DNA of 64,000 bases, from positions 1 through 64,000 of the forward strand of contig QPMI01000589.1 of NCBI GenBank assembly GCA_004431415.1, given 5' to 3'. The DNA is from Cyanophora paradoxa. Its lineage: Eukaryota; Glaucocystophyceae; Cyanophorales; Cyanophoraceae. Of the stretch, positions 22,101-33,990 are shown in pieces. Both the position numbers and the translations under genes were made by a program. Below the pieces are notes generated by a model, which did not search any database, was not told the DNA's origin, and saw only the letters and a list, made by a program, of their open reading frames with translations. Numbering within the stretch: position 1 is the first letter of the stretch; every line of letters starts with the position of its first letter.

Positions 22101-25100
22101 CTAGCCGCGCTGGAGGGCTGCCCCCGGGTCGCACTTGAAGGGCGCCTCGCCGCAGGAGGCCGGCGCGGGCCCTCGACCTCCCCGCCGCCCGCCCTGCAGG
22201 TACACCCCGACCCGCCCCACGCCCCGCACCGAGCAGCCGCGCAGCGCCACGCGCGCCCCGGGCCGGCCCGCACGCCGAACTGGCGGCAGGGCCCCACCGC
22301 GCAGTCCGTGAGCTCGGCGCGGGCCCCGGGGAGGGCGTCGAGGCCCGTCCGGCACTGCCGCAGCCGGCACGCGTACAGCCGCGCCTCCGCCCCCTCTGCC
22401 GCCCCGTGAGATGGCGATGCCTCAGCAAGCGCGGCGCGAGTCGGGGCGGGGCGGGGGGCACGGTGGACGGCGACGGCGGGCTCGTCGGGGAGGCGCAGCA
22501 GGCAAGGCCCTCCAGCGCCCACCGCCCGCTCCGCACCGCCACGCCCCGACCCCCATCCCCTGGCCCCAGGAAGGGTGAGGGCGGGGGGGGGGGGGGCGGG
22601 GGGGTGGGGGGTGGGGGGGGGGGGGGGAGCGGACCTCCTCCGCGTCCTCTTCGTCGCCGTCCTCGTCGTCCCCGCTGCCCGCCTCGCCGCCCCGACGGCG
22701 AGCGAGAGGTTCGCGAGCCGCCCCTGGGGCGCGTCCAGCCACAGCACCGTGCCGCCCCTCCCCGCCCGCTGCGCATCCCCGTCGGATGTGGGGCTCGGGG
22801 GGAAGGGAAGGGGGGATGAGATACAGAGAAACGAGGCGTACCCGGAGGATGACCTCCCCTCCCCACCACCGCGAGCTCGCACGTGACGTCCAGCGTCTCC
22901 CGCTCCACGTACTCCCCTCCCCGCACCCGCACCTGTACCCGGATCAGGCGGGTAGGATGGAGCGCCGAGGGGGGTACGCGGGCGCGCCTCGTCGCCGTCC
23001 GTGGCTGCTGCGAGGGCCTCGCGGAGGGAGGGGTACGGGCCCAGGACGGCCCGCCCCGCCCCGTCCAGCGCCCCTGGCCTGCCGAAGGCTCGAGATTAGA
23101 TGGAGAGGCGTGGCGGCGAGGGAAGGGACGGGGGTACGCACGTAGGGCGCATCTCTTGGTCCACTACGAGGAGCCGCCCCTGCGGCCCCTCCTCCTCCTC
23201 CCCCTTCTCCTCCTCGCCCTCCTCTCTTGCAGTCTCCTCGGCCTCTTCAACGGCGGCCGCCGAGGGGACGCTGGCCCTGCGCGCCGCCTCGGCCGCCGCG
23301 GGGCACTCCGCCGCCGCCGCCGCCGCCGCCCCCGCCCCCGCTTCCTTTCGGACGCGTGAGAAGCGCAAGGGTTCAAGGTCGAGGGAGGGCCGCACGGCTC
23401 CCGAGCCGCCGGCGCCCGCCTCGGCCTCCGCCTGCTCCTCGGCGATGGCGGCCGCCCGGCGGGAGCGGCGGCGCGCCTCCGCCACCGCCTCCGCCTCCGC
23501 CTCGTCCGCCCGCAGCGCCCCCACCAGCTGCCCCGCCCGCGGCCACGGAGTCAGAGGAAGCGAAGCGACGGGTACCGCGCAACAGCAAAGCACCGCGCGG
23601 AGCTCGTCGACGGAGGGCCCGGCGTACCCCTGCGGCCTCTCGCCCCCGGCCCGCCGGCCTCGACGAGCTCGCCGCCCTTCTCGGTGCGGTAGGGCGCGCC
23701 GGCCGCGGCCCCCGGGCCCTGCTGGAGGCCCAAGCGCGGAGGCGCGAGACGCGGTCCGCCCCGGCCGCCCCCGCCGGCGCGACGACGCCGAAGCCCAGCG
23801 AGTCTGCGTCACGGAGCCGGTCCCTTCGGCTCGAAGGGGGCGGTGCGGGCGAGGAGAGAAGCACCGTGGACGTCGCAGGAGGAGAGAGTGACGTCCGACC
23901 CGCCTGCGCCTCGACGCACGCCCGCAGGCAGCCGTACACGTCGCACCTGAGGCGGGCGGGCGGCGTGAGGGAGGGAGGCTGCCTCCAAGGCACAAGTCAG
24001 CGAGGCGAGCGCACCCCGAGAGGGAGGCGCGGGCGCCGAGGCCGGCGCTGACGCCCACGCGGCAGCCCGAGACGGCGCAGCGCTCGAGGGCGGCGCGCGC
24101 GCCCTCTCGCACGAAGACGCCCACCGAGCCCCGGGCCGTCACCCGGAGCCCCTCCAGCGACCAGCGGCCCCCTGCCCCGAGGTTAAAGGGGGGAGGCCAA
24201 CGAACAAAGAGAAAGGGAAAACGGTGTACCCCGGACGAGGACGGCCATCATGCCGTCGCCCTCGCCGCCGAAAGAGGATGAGGAGGGGAGCAGGCCGGGG
24301 CGCCCCGCGGAGGAGGAGGAGGAGGAGGAGGGCGGCGGGGCGGGCGGGGCAGGGGCGGCGCGGACGGTGAGGTTCGAGACGGCGCCGACGGCGGCGCCGA
24401 GCTCGAGGACCACGCCGCTCGCCCCGCTCCGCGAGAGCACCACCTGCGGCGGGGAGGTGGGCGTTCGAGCTTGAGCACGGGGGGCGGGGGGCGGGGGGCG
24501 GGGCTCGGCACCCTGGAGGGGTCCCCTCGCCGCGGATGCGGACGCAGCGGGGCACGGCGAGCGCCCGCCGCGCCTCGTACTCCCCCGCCCGCACCACTGG
24601 CCCCGCGCCCCGCACGGCCCGGCTCAGAAAGACTCTGAGGCCTCCCGAGACGAGACGGGCGCCCGCCCGCACCGATCTCGTCGCCGCCGCGGGCCGCCAC
24701 CAGCGCGTCCTCCAGCGACACGAAGCACTGGGGGTACGCGCTCAGAGGGTGGGGTGGGGTGGAGGAAGAGGGGGTACGGGACGCGCCTCGGCGTCGCCGG
24801 GGAGGCCGGCGGGGAGGTTGCCCGTGAAGCCGGCGTCGACGAAGAGGGTGCGGCCGGACGGCACCGGCTCCGCCTTGATCGCGTTGCAGCGCAGGGCCTC
24901 CGCCCGCCCCTCCCCGACCACCCCGTCCGCCCCGCAGTGCCAGATCTGCTCTTCGTGTGAGAAACGACGAAGGCAAAGATAAACTGTTTTTTAAATAGGG
25001 AGCGCCTCGTTGTTGGTGAGGCTGGAGAAGCAGCCGTCGCCGGCGAAGACGCCGGCCTGCCCGACGTCGTGGACGCGGCACCGCTCCATGACGAGCGAGG

Positions 25101-25792
25101 CACCCTCCGCGAGGCTCACGCCGTCCGTGTGGCACAGCGACAGCTCGCAGCCGCTCAGCGCCGCCCGCACGCCCTCCCCCGCGAGGCGGCACCCGACGCG
25201 CCCGCCCCGCAGCGAGCACCCGCGCAGCGCCAGCGCGCACTTGCCCGTCGCCGAGACGCCTGCGCCGCGCGTGAGGCGCGTCGGCGAGCGGGCGAGCTCC
25301 CAGACTCGAGGGGGCGCACAGGGGGCGTCCTCGGTGGCCTCGACCTCGCAGTCGACCAGCTCGAGGTCGCCGCCCGAGCAGAGGACGCCGCCGACCATCT
25401 CGCAGCCCATGTCCTCCGCCGGCCGCATCCGCACGCCGCCCACGCGCGCCCGGCCGGCGCTGCACGCCAGCACGAAGCCGCCGATGCCGAGGCGCCCGAG
25501 GAGGACCTTCTCCGCCCCGGCGCCCCGGATCTCGACGTCCTTGGCCAGCACCAGCGCCTGCTCCTCGTAGTACACGCCCTGGGATAGAATGCGGCGCATC
25601 AGCGCTGCCCTCGCGCCCGATCGGCGGTGCACGCGGCACCTCTGCGATCTGGATGACGTCCCCGGCGCTCGCCTCCCGCAGGGCCTCCGCCGGCCACAGA
25701 AGCGTCCCCGGTAAGTTCGTCTGCTCTACGTACAACGTACGCGGCTCGCGCCTCGCCGCCGCAGGCGCCTCAACTCCAGGCCGCCGCTGCAT
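22101..25792 (-). CDS. Multi-module right-handed beta-helix protein
   Basis: A spliced minus-strand gene. The start at 25,792 gives a first exon ending ALREASAGDVIQIAE (25,792-25,640), joined in phase to GVYYEEQALVLAKDVEIRG (from 25,578). The long second exon has the short imperfect repeats of parallel beta-helix or pectin-lyase-like folds: LRGCSLRGGRVGCRLAG, LSGCELSLCHTDGVSL, MERCRVHDVGQAGVFAG. The module start recurs as FVSLEDALVAARGGDEI (~24,700) and PYPSLREALAAATDGDE (~23,000), so there are about three modules. The last exon ends near 22,101 (VALRGCSVRGVGRVGVYLQG). Introns include a GC-AG one at 24,949-25,005. An acidic Glu-rich linker and Ala/Pro-rich stretches lie between modules. Exon joins between 24,500 and 22,400 are partly uncertain. 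No signal peptide is evident. Substrate or partner is unknown. Confidence 0.75.
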
Positions 25793-26053
25793 TCTGGCAA
25801 CGCTGTTCCGAGCTGGTAAACCTCTCTAGCTAACGATGCACAGCTCAAATCTGCTCGGTGTGGCGCCCTGGAGCGGCTGGCGTTGTTGCCAATTGGCCTG
25901 AGGGGGTACGCATTACCTTTCTTGGCGCTCTCATTCTTTTTCGCACGAACCGGAGGCGGATTTGAGCGGCGCGCAACGTCCACAGCACGGCGCTTGACGA
26001 GGCGATGTCGTGGGTGGTGGTGCGCCGGCTGCCGGTCATCCCCCGCGCCGCTG

Positions 26054-27449
26054 ATGCCGAGGGCGCGCCGCCCGCAGGCCCTCGCGCTCTTGTCGGCGTT
26101 TGCATACGTGTTTCGCGCCTATCTGGCCTTGAAGGGCAGGAAGGGCTCGAAGATTGGCCCCGAGAGCTACACCGGGCTCTCGCCGACCGAGAAGCCGACG
26201 CTGTTCGCCCCCGCTTCGGTCTACCTGTCCATCGTTGCACCCGCGTACAACGAGGATGAGCGGCTCCCGGCGTTCATGGCGGAGACCGCGCGGTACCTCC
26301 TCACGCGGTGCGCCGGCGAGGCGCGGGTCGCGCGGGCGCCGCCGGCTCACGGCCGGCGCAGGGAGACGAAGGACAAGTCATTCACGTGGGAGCTGCTCAT
26401 CGTGGACGACGGGAGCAGGGACAGGACCGTCAAGGTGGCCAATGAACAGGCCAAGGCCCTCGGCATCGAGTCCAAGACGCGCGTGATCAGCCTCCGCGTC
26501 AACTGCGGCAAGGGCGCCGCCGTCAAGACCGTGCGCTGAGCCCGAACCTCGCTGCTGCTGCTGCCGCCGCCCCCGTGCTGACGCGCCGGCGGCAGGGGAT
26601 GCTGAACGCGCGCGGGAGTACCTCCTCATGGCCGACTCGGACGGCGCGACGCTCATCACCGACGTCGAGCGCCTCGAGAGTGCGCCCGCACCGCCCCGCC
26701 CGCGCCGCCCGGCCCGCCCGCGCCCGACCGACCGGCTGCCCGGCAGCGTCGCTGAAGGGCGCGGCCAAGGGCGCCGACGGCTTCGGCATCGCCATCGGCT
26801 CCCGCGCGCACCTCAAGAACGAGGCCGACGCCGTCGCGCAGGTGGCCCCGTACCCCCTCCCCGCCCCGCCCCGCCGCTAACCGCGTACCCCCGCGCCCCC
26901 GCAGCGGAAGCCGCACCGGCAGTTCGTCTCGTTCGTGTTCCGCGTCCTGCGGGAGCTCTGCGTCTCCGGCCTCAAGGACACCCAGTGCGGCTTCAAGCTC
27001 TTCACCCGCAAGGCACGCCGCCCCGTACCCCCGGTCTCCCCCCCTCCCGACCCTGACACAGCGTACCCCCTCTCCGCGCAGGCGGCGCAGCGGATCTTCC
27101 CGCAGCAGCACGTGGAGCGCTGGTGTTTCGACATTGAGCTGCTCCTCATCGCGCAGGTGCCCCCGTACCCCGGCCCGCTGTCCCCCCCCCTCCCCTCACC
27201 CCCCCTTCTTCCAGACTTTGAAGTACCCCATCTGCGAAATACCGGTCAACTGGACCGAGATCCCGGGCTCCAAGCTCGGGGTCCGCGCCTCTCCCGCCCG
27301 CCCGCCCCCCGGCCCCCGCCCCCGCCCTTCTCACGCCTGGCGCGCGCCAGGTGGTGAGCGCGTCGATCAACATGATCAAGGACCTGATCCGCATCCGCAC
27401 CATGTACTGGCTCGGCTCCTGGCGCGTCCACAAGTCCACCCTCGCCTGA
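26054..27449 (+). CDS. ALG5: Dolichyl-phosphate beta-glucosyltransferase
   Basis: A GT2-family enzyme that transfers glucose from UDP-glucose to dolichyl phosphate at the ER membrane, feeding N-glycan assembly. Visible family blocks: an N-terminal membrane segment (ALALLSAFAYVFRAYLAL), SIVAPAYNEDERLP, LLIVDDGSRDRTVKVA, LMADSDGAT (the DXD-type site), GIAIGSRAHL, GLKDTQCGFKLFTRK, FPQQHVERWCFDIELL and ICEIPVNWTEIPGSKLG. It ends SWRVHKSTLA. Introns: 26,531-26,595, 26,680-26,746, 26,842-26,904, 27,013-27,081 (probably GC donor), 27,157-27,214 and one near 27,282-27,352. One base seems missing near 26,611, just before EYLLMADSDG. This looks like a consensus error, because both sides are fully conserved. 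The start was chosen at the Met before the membrane segment. It converges with the next gene, 105 bp away. Confidence 0.93.
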
Positions 27450-27554
27450 GGGACCCGACCCCCGCCCCCGCCCCCCGCTTCCCCTCAACTGCCCCCGCCC
27501 CTTCCTCCCTTCGAATCCTGTAGCATATTGGTATCGCCCCTTTTTCTGTTCAAG

Positions 27555-29244
27555 TTATCTGGCTTGAGGCGACACGAGCCCAAGGCGGCTGCCCGCATCT
27601 GCCGCCGGCGCCCGGCGGGCGGCGGCGGCCTCCTCGAGGGCGCGCTCCAGGGCGGCGCGGAAGGCGGCGTAGGGCTCGGCGGCCGCGGGGGCCGCGAAGA
27701 AACGCCCGGGGTCCTCGAGGCTCAGCAGGGCCCTCTGCGGCCGCCCCGAGGCCAGCGCCCCCTCGAACAGCGCCGCGAAGTCCCCCGCGTCCACTGGGCG
27801 GGGTACAAGAGGCTCGCCGAGACCCTCGCGGGGCCGGGAGGGCGAGGAGGGCGGCGAGGAGGGGGCGGGCGGAGGGCGGGGCGAGGCGGCACTCGGACAG
27901 GTCGGCCGTGGCGAGGCTCGGGCGTGGGGGCCGGCGGCGAGCCAGGCGAGGGCCCCCTCCCCCACCTCGCACTGCTCCAGGAGCAGGTGCCGCAGCCCGC
28001 GGAAGGAATCCGGGCCCAGCGCGGCGGGGCCCGCGGGGAGCGCGCAGCAGGTCAGGACGAGCGAGGAGGCGGGCGGGGCGGGGGCGCCCGGGCCGGGGAA
28101 GGCGGCGGGTTCGAGAAGGCGGGCGGCGGCGCGGGGAGCGGGAAGGCGGCGCCGGAGGAGGCGCGGCCGAGGTGGAGGCTGGCGCAGCGCAGGCCGGCGG
28201 CGGCGGCGGCCTCGACGGCGGCGGCGGCGGCCGCCTCGCCGCCGGCCTCGGGCTCGAAGGCGAGGACAGAAGCGAGGCGGAGGGCGGGGAGGAGGGCCAA
28301 GTCCCCGGGGGCCCGCAGCTCCAGGCAGGCCTCCACCCGCTCCAGCCGCCCGTGGCAGTGCAGCCTCTGCAGGGGGTACGACGTCAGGTCGAATCGGAGG
28401 GCGGGGCGGGGTGGGGCGGGGGGCGCTGCGGCACCAGGTCGAGGAGGGGGAAGGAGCCGGGGCAGCTGAGGGCCCCGCGGAGGCGGACCTCGCGTACCCC
28501 CCCGGCGACGGGGGCGGCGAGGGCGCTGTAGACCATCCCCACGACATCGGCGTCCTCTCCCGGGAAGTCTATGGAGAGGGCCTCCAGGCGGCGCAGGGCG
28601 CGCCCCGCGCCGGGGGCCCGCGCCAGCTCCCGCACGCCGCCGAGGCGCGCGGACCAGGCCTCGCCGGCGCTCCGCGCGAGGAGCAGCCGCAGCCGCCGCA
28701 CGCCGCCGCACGCAGCGCCGGCGAGCACGTCCGCCGCCTCCGCCCCCGTGAGCACCGCGCACGGCCCGAAGCGCTCGCCGGGCGGCGGCGCGGGCGCCCC
28801 GGGCGGGCGCCCGCCGCGGCACTTGAGCGCCACCTCCGCCGCCGTCATGCCCGCCACGACGCTGCAGAGCGATGCACGATCGGAATGAAGCTGGAATGGG
28901 CGGACGCGGCGCGCGGACGCGCACTGGAGGTCGAGCTGCGCGCTGAGGGGCTCGTCGAAGGCGGCGCGGCGCCAGCGGCGGCAGGCGGCGGAGGCCCGGC
29001 AGCGCTCGTTGACGGAGAGCAGCGCGAGGACGTGCGTGAGGAGCTCCTGCGGCAGCGCCCGCGTCGCCGCACCCGCCTCTCCATGGCCATCGCAATCGCC
29101 GCCCCCCTCCGCTGCTCCGCCGCCGCCCGGGTCGCCATCTGCAAGCGTCGCTGTCAGCGAACTCGCGATTGGTGCCGCGCGTACGGCTCCGCAGGCGCGC
29201 ATGCGCCGCGCCGACCGGTTTGCAGCGAGGTCACGTGCACGCAC
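27555..29244 (-). CDS. F-box protein with leucine-rich C-terminal part
   Basis: The N-terminal F-box is clear: ALPQELLTHVLALLSVNE followed by CRASAACRRWRRAAF. F-box proteins bind SKP1 and select substrates for SCF ubiquitin ligases. The rest is rich in Leu/Ala segments (VRRLRLLLARSAGEAWS, LRRLEALSIDFPGEDADV, GLRHLLLEQCEVGEGALAWL) that look like degenerate leucine-rich repeats. The gene is split: an exon ends before ~28,380 at a minus-strand GTACCCCC-type donor and others follow. The last exon ends SRLGLVSPQAR at 27,555. It differs from the paralogous cluster downstream: it lacks the DGKR leader. The first Met (29,244) is the most upstream in frame; the Met at ~29,202 is possible. No partner or substrate can be inferred. 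Confidence 0.75.
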
Positions 29245-29682
29245 CGGCCGCGCTGGACGAGTGAGCTGCGCAGCCTGCGCCTGCGCAGGTCGAGCTGGCG
29301 GCTTCCTGCTGCTCCGTCATGCGTGCCGCCTTTACCTGCGGCCGGCCCGGGTACCGGTTCGAATTCGAATTCGCCCGCCGGTTCGAATTCGAATCGAAGC
29401 GACGGGCGCTTCGAATTCCGGGTTGCGGGGCAGCCGGTGCTCGATCCAGGGGTCGGACAGGCTAATGACCGCTGAGCGCTAGCTGGCGCTCTGGCCGAGG
29501 CGAGCGAGCGCGCGCCGCACGCGGCGCGGGCGCGAGCGGGCGCGCGGAATTCGAATGCATGCCCACTGGGCCACGCAGATATCTTCTCCATTGCCTCTGG
29601 CGCGGCGTGCCTTCCACTGAAGGCACCCAATAAGTTGTATTATGTGTGCCTTCTACTTGTTCTGTAAATAATCCACGGAGGC
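29245..29682. other. Intergenic, with repeated gaattcgaattcg strings
   Basis: Around 29,355-29,420 the string ggttcgaattcgaa recurs and forms short palindromes. No coding evidence is seen. It separates two minus-strand genes. Confidence 0.5.
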
Positions 29683-31133
29683 TCAGGAGGTGTACTTGCG
29701 CTGGCCCATGACCTGCGGGTGCGTGAGGCTCGGTCCGCGGAGGGCGGCGGGGCGGCGGGGCGGGCGGGCGCGCACGTCTCCGAGGGGGTCGCTCTTCGCC
29801 CGCCACTGCCCGTCCCGCAGCAGCTCCCGCAACCTGCAGCGGGGACTTGCCGGGTCAGATCCATGAGAAACGGGAGGCTGGGCGGGACGCCGGGAGGAGG
29901 GCACCGCTGCTCGGGGGCGGCGGGGGCGGTCCCGCCGAAGGCGGCGCGGACGAGGGACCAGGGGTGCCCCGACGAGACGTACTGCAGGAACCCCGCCCCC
30001 TTCTGCATCTGGTATGGGGGTACGCGTGAAATTGGTTTGGGAGGGGGGAGGAGGGGGGAGGGGTTACGCGCCGACTCGGACTTGGAGCGGGCGAAGTCAC
30101 CCCAGGACTCGACGGGCTTGCCGTGGTCTCGGCGGCCCTCCCCCGTCGCCAGCGCCACTGCGCCGGGGCGTCAGAGGGGACAAGGCGCAAGCCCGATCAG
30201 AGAGGGGTACAGGACGCGCCGCCCTTGGAGCCCTTGATGAACCTGCGGGGGTACGCGTCGGACTCGGTCGCCGGGGCGGGGGGGGGGGGGGGGGAGGAGG
30301 CCCGGGGGGCACGCACGCCTCGGCCTCGTCGGGCTCGAGCCCCCAGTCGTTGATGAGGAGCACGCGCACCGCCTGCGGCTCCCGCCTCGCCCGCACCTGG
30401 GCCCGGCTCTCAGATCAGATCAGATCAGATCAGATCTGGGCGGGGGGCACCATGAGGGCGTGGGCGACGAGGGCGGAGGCCTCGTCGGGGGGCAGGCCGC
30501 GGGCGGTGAGGGCGAGGAGGACGTCGCGGGGCCGCTCCGCGCCGCGCTCCAGCAGCCCGAAGAGCTCCTTCAGCACCCCCAGCACCTCCTCCCGCCCTGC
30601 CCCCCGGAGCTCGAGGCGCGGCGGGGCTGGCGGGCGGGGGCCGGGGCGGACCGACGTGGTCGCCTCGGGCGATGCGCTCGTTCACGGCGAGGACGGCCGC
30701 GCGCTGCGCCCCGATCGACCGGAAGCTGTTGCTGTTCTCGTTGCCCCGCAGCACTGCCCCGCGCCCGGCTCGCCGCACGCCGGAGGGAAGGGCGCGAGGG
30801 CGGGAGGGGGGACGCACGGGACTGTGCGGTGCCGGCCGCGAAGTAGGGCGCCCACCTGCATCGGAGCCGGCGCCGTCGCACGCGTCCGAGCGGCCGCCGC
30901 GGGCGGGCGGGCGGGGCGGACCACTCGGGGGGGAGGGTCTCGAGGGGGACGAGGGGCCCGTCGGGCTTGGTGCGGGCCTTCCAGCGGTGGTCGGGGTGTC
31001 TCCTCACGTGGAACCCGCGCCGGAAGCAGTCCGGGCAGTTGTTGTGGCCCCAGCAGAAGTCTGCCCCCGCGCCCGCGCCGCCCCCGCCGGTCAGCCTAAA
31101 GGAAAGCGGCGGGCGGGCCATCTCGCGCTTCAC
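29683..31133 (-). CDS. Unrecognised protein with Cys/His-rich N-terminus
   Basis: A minus-strand multi-exon gene. It starts MKREMARPPLSFRLTGGGG. A putative metal-binding segment follows with C-x6-C-x2-C spacing and a His/Arg cluster (DFCWGHNNCPDCFRRGFHV, then RRHPDHRWKA). Later exons, joinable in phase, encode LPPEWAPYFAAGTAQ, LRGNENSNSFRSIGAQRAA, VLAVNERIARGD, VLKELFGLLERGAERP, AVRVLLINDWGLEPDEAEA and KGAGFLQYVSSGHPW. The C-terminus reads RAKSDPLGDVMGQRKYTS after a phase-0 intron. I do not recognise the family. The asparagine-rich, basic-tailed sequence is clearly not random, since exon joins keep frame. Exon boundaries between 30,300 and 29,900 are uncertain. Confidence 0.6.
30413..30437. 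repeat. (AGATC)n microsatellite, five units
   Basis: The pentamer agatc is repeated five times within an intron or intron edge of the Cys/His-protein gene. Confidence 0.9.
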
Positions 31134-31779
31134 TGCGCTAGCTGAGCGAGCTTGCCCGCGTCTGCCGCGCGCGGCCCCTCGCGCGCGCGCAGGCAGCTTG
31201 GCTTAGCAGCGGCGATCGCTCGGAAGCGATCGCGCATAGAAATGCTTGAGCCGTCTAGCCTCTATCCCGCCGGCTCCCGCACGCGGCGGCGCGCTCCGAC
31301 GTGCCGACCGTCGGACGCGGGCGGAACGTTCTAGCTGCCCGGCTGAAGCGGCGGGCGGGGGGGCGCACCGCAGACGAAGCGGATCCCGCGGATAGTGTTC
31401 TTGCAGTCGCTGCAGAAGCTGCCGACGTGCAGATCTGAGCGCGGGGGCGTGGGCGGATGTACGTCATGCGCGCGCTGCGAACGAGGACGCACCGGTCGGG
31501 GGCGCCTTCAGCCTTCGCGGCGTCTTGGGCTCTTCGCTGTTCGCCCACGGAAAGCAGGAGAGCGCCATTTCGTCAAACTGGCCGGGTACAGGCCAAATTC
31601 GACGCTCGGCGGCAGTTAGTCGACGCCGCGAGCGAACGTATCCGACCTCTACTACTTCGAACTACGACAAGAAACATCCACACAAACGGCGAGGTGAGGC
31701 CCAGCAGTATTTGAATTCGAACTTCCGGCGCGCGCTGACGAAGGCGGCCGCGGGCAGGCCGTAAGCAAGCCGGCTGGTC
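31134..31779. promoter_or_regulatory. Divergent intergenic region
   Basis: This region lies between the minus-strand Cys/His-protein gene and the plus-strand F-box gene, whose start codons point away from each other. It presumably carries both promoters. No TATA box or obvious shared motif is seen. A small palindrome, gcgatcgctcggaagcgatcgc, lies at ~31,210-31,231. Confidence 0.4.
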
Positions 31780-33990
31780 ATGGAGACTCCGTCGGTAGAG
31801 AAGGCAGTCAAACGGGCTCGCGTGGAGGGCGCCGCAGCGGGAGCGCACTCCCATGCGGGGCGGCTCGCGATGTCGATCGACGCGCTTCCAGACGAGGTCC
31901 TCGGCCGCATCTTGCAGAAGCTGGGGCTTCGGGACGGCTGGCTCGCGCGCGGCGCCTGCAGGTGCCCCCGAACCCGCGGCCGCGAACAGCGCTAGCGGCA
32001 TGCGGCGCGTGCACGTGGCCGCGCTAACGACGGCGTCGCAGGCGTTTCCGGAGGGTGGCGGAGGAGATGGGTTGGGACAGCTTCGATCTCAGGAGCGGCA
32101 TGAACATGACCCCGGGGGGCGATCTAGTCTCATCCGCGGCGCCGCCTGCCGTCAGATTGGAGCCCAGCGACGCGAAGGTCGAAGCATACCTGGCCGTCTT
32201 CGACGACGTGTCGTCCCTGATCGAGCGCGGAAAGCTGCGGCTCAGCGCCGGGGCCAGCGTCGCGCTGCGCGTGCGGCTCCTGCCGCTGCGGCACGCGAGT
32301 CGCTGCGCGTGCGGCTCCCCGTGCTGCCCCGACGCGCAGTCCAAAGATGTCACTCCAGTGCGGAGCATCCATCAGCGCACGGCGGCGGGCATCTGCAGAG
32401 TCGTCTCGGCGATCGTTCGCGCGTCCGGCGGCAGCGCGCAGCCGCGGGAGGTGACGGTCGCCCTCGGCGCCGGGTGGACGCGCGTCTCCATGAGAAGCGG
32501 CCACGCCGCGTTCTGCGACGTGGATGGCACGCTGCTGCGCGACGGCTACCTGCTCGGCGTGCTGCGGGCGCTGCACCCGCCGGCCGGCGCCGCGAGCGGC
32601 GTGGAGAGCCTGAGCCTCGGCTTCTTCGGAGAGGCCGATTCCCGCAAGGACAACTGGTGGCGGCTCTAAGGACAACTGGTGGCGGCTCTTCGAGGGCGGC
32701 GGCGGCGAGCGCGCGCTGCAGGGGGCCCTCGCCCCGCTCGCCCAGCTCCGCTCCCTCGCCCTCGCCGCGGAGGTGGAGGCCAGCAGGCGCCCCGGCATGC
32801 CGCCCAGGACCGTGGCGGCGATCGCGGCCGCCTGCCCCCGCCTGCGGTCCCTCACGTTCCTCCCGGAGAGCGCCGAGGCGATCGCGGCGCTGAAGCAGCT
32901 GCGGGAGCTCGAGGAGGTCGTCGTGGGCACCCACTCCAACTGCGACGACGACCTCGTCCTCCCCGGCGTCGTCGCGCTCTCGCAGGGCCCCGCCGCGCGG
33001 AGCCTGCGCCGCATCCGCTACGGCTTCGGCCCGCCCTTCGAGTTCAAGTGAGCCGGCCGTCCGCTTCTGCGCCGGCGCTGCTCGCGCCTCTGCGTCTGAC
33101 GCGGCCGACCGAGCGCAGCGCGGAGTTCTTCCCGAAGCCCTTCCCCAAGAACCTCTACTGGTTCGACCCGGACGTGCCCCTGGACGACGAGCTCGCGGCC
33201 GCCCTCTCCCGCATGCCCCGCCTGGAGTTCATCGGGCCCCTCAAGGCCCGCCGCCCCCGCCCCTGCCCCCTCTCTCTGGCCAGATCTCTCTCTGACCTCC
33301 TGCGTGCCCGCCGCAGATCTACGACTCCTCCGTGAGCTCCAGCGCCATCGAGGCGCTGGGCCGCCTGCCGTGCCTCCGGGAGGGCGACTTCGAGTACTTC
33401 GCCTCCGGATCCGGGCATTTCACCCCGCAGGACTTCTCCTCCTCCATCTCGCGCCTCTCGAAGCTCAACCTGAGCATCGCCGGTGCTTCCTTACTTGTTG
33501 ACCCGCCCGCCCGCCTTCCGCGCCCGCCGGCGCCCGCCCGCCCTGAGCAGCGGCCTCCGGATCCAGGGGTACTGAAGGAGGAGGACCTCCTCGCCCTCCT
33601 CGCCGCGTGCCGCCCGGCGCTGCGGGAGCTCAGGCTGGCCCTCGGGTGGCCCCTGGGGGTGCCCGAGGCGCGGGCCCTGGTGGAGCTCCCCGCCCTCCGC
33701 TTCCTCTCCCTCGACTGCCCCATCCAGGCGGCCCCGGGGGCCCCCGCCGCCTCCGCCGTCGAGCCCTACCTCGTGCGCCCCCGTACCCCCGGCCCCGAGG
33801 CGGCGGCCCCTCCGAGCCGCCCCGCCCCGGATCGCAGATCCTGCAGGGCCTGCGGCGGGGCGTGCGGGTGACGCTGAAGAGGGACCGGGGCGACTGCCGG
33901 ATGTCCGAGTCGCTGATGGGGCGCAAGACCGAGGCCGAGCGGGCCGTCTTCGCCATGTTCAAGGACCGGCGGGGGGGAAGCTCCAGTTAA
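31780..33990 (+). pseudogene. F-box/LRR gene interrupted by a 22-bp tandem duplication
   Basis: Exon 1 (31,780-31,961) carries the F-box IDALPDEVLGRILQKLGL and joins over a short GT-AG intron (to 32,041) to CRRFRRVAEEMGWDSF. The frame runs to RKDNWWRL, then stops at 32,668. There the 22 bp at 32,646-32,667 are repeated exactly at 32,668-32,689. Ignoring one copy, the frame continues into LRRs (LAQLRSLALAAEVEASRRP, ACPRLRSLTFLPESAEAIA) and further exons: FFPKPFPKNLYWFDPDV, IYDSSVSSSAIEALGRLP, LRELRLALGWPLGVPEA. The last ends MFKDRRGGSSS at 33,990. The intact downstream exons suggest a recent break, an alternative truncated product or an assembly artefact. It is more distantly related to the five cluster genes that follow. 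Confidence 0.65.

Noticed and set aside
26511-26620. ALG5 as a pseudogene because of a one-base loss near 26,611
   Set aside because: All catalytic blocks on both sides are intact, and one-base losses in GC runs recur between repeat copies, so a consensus error is more likely.
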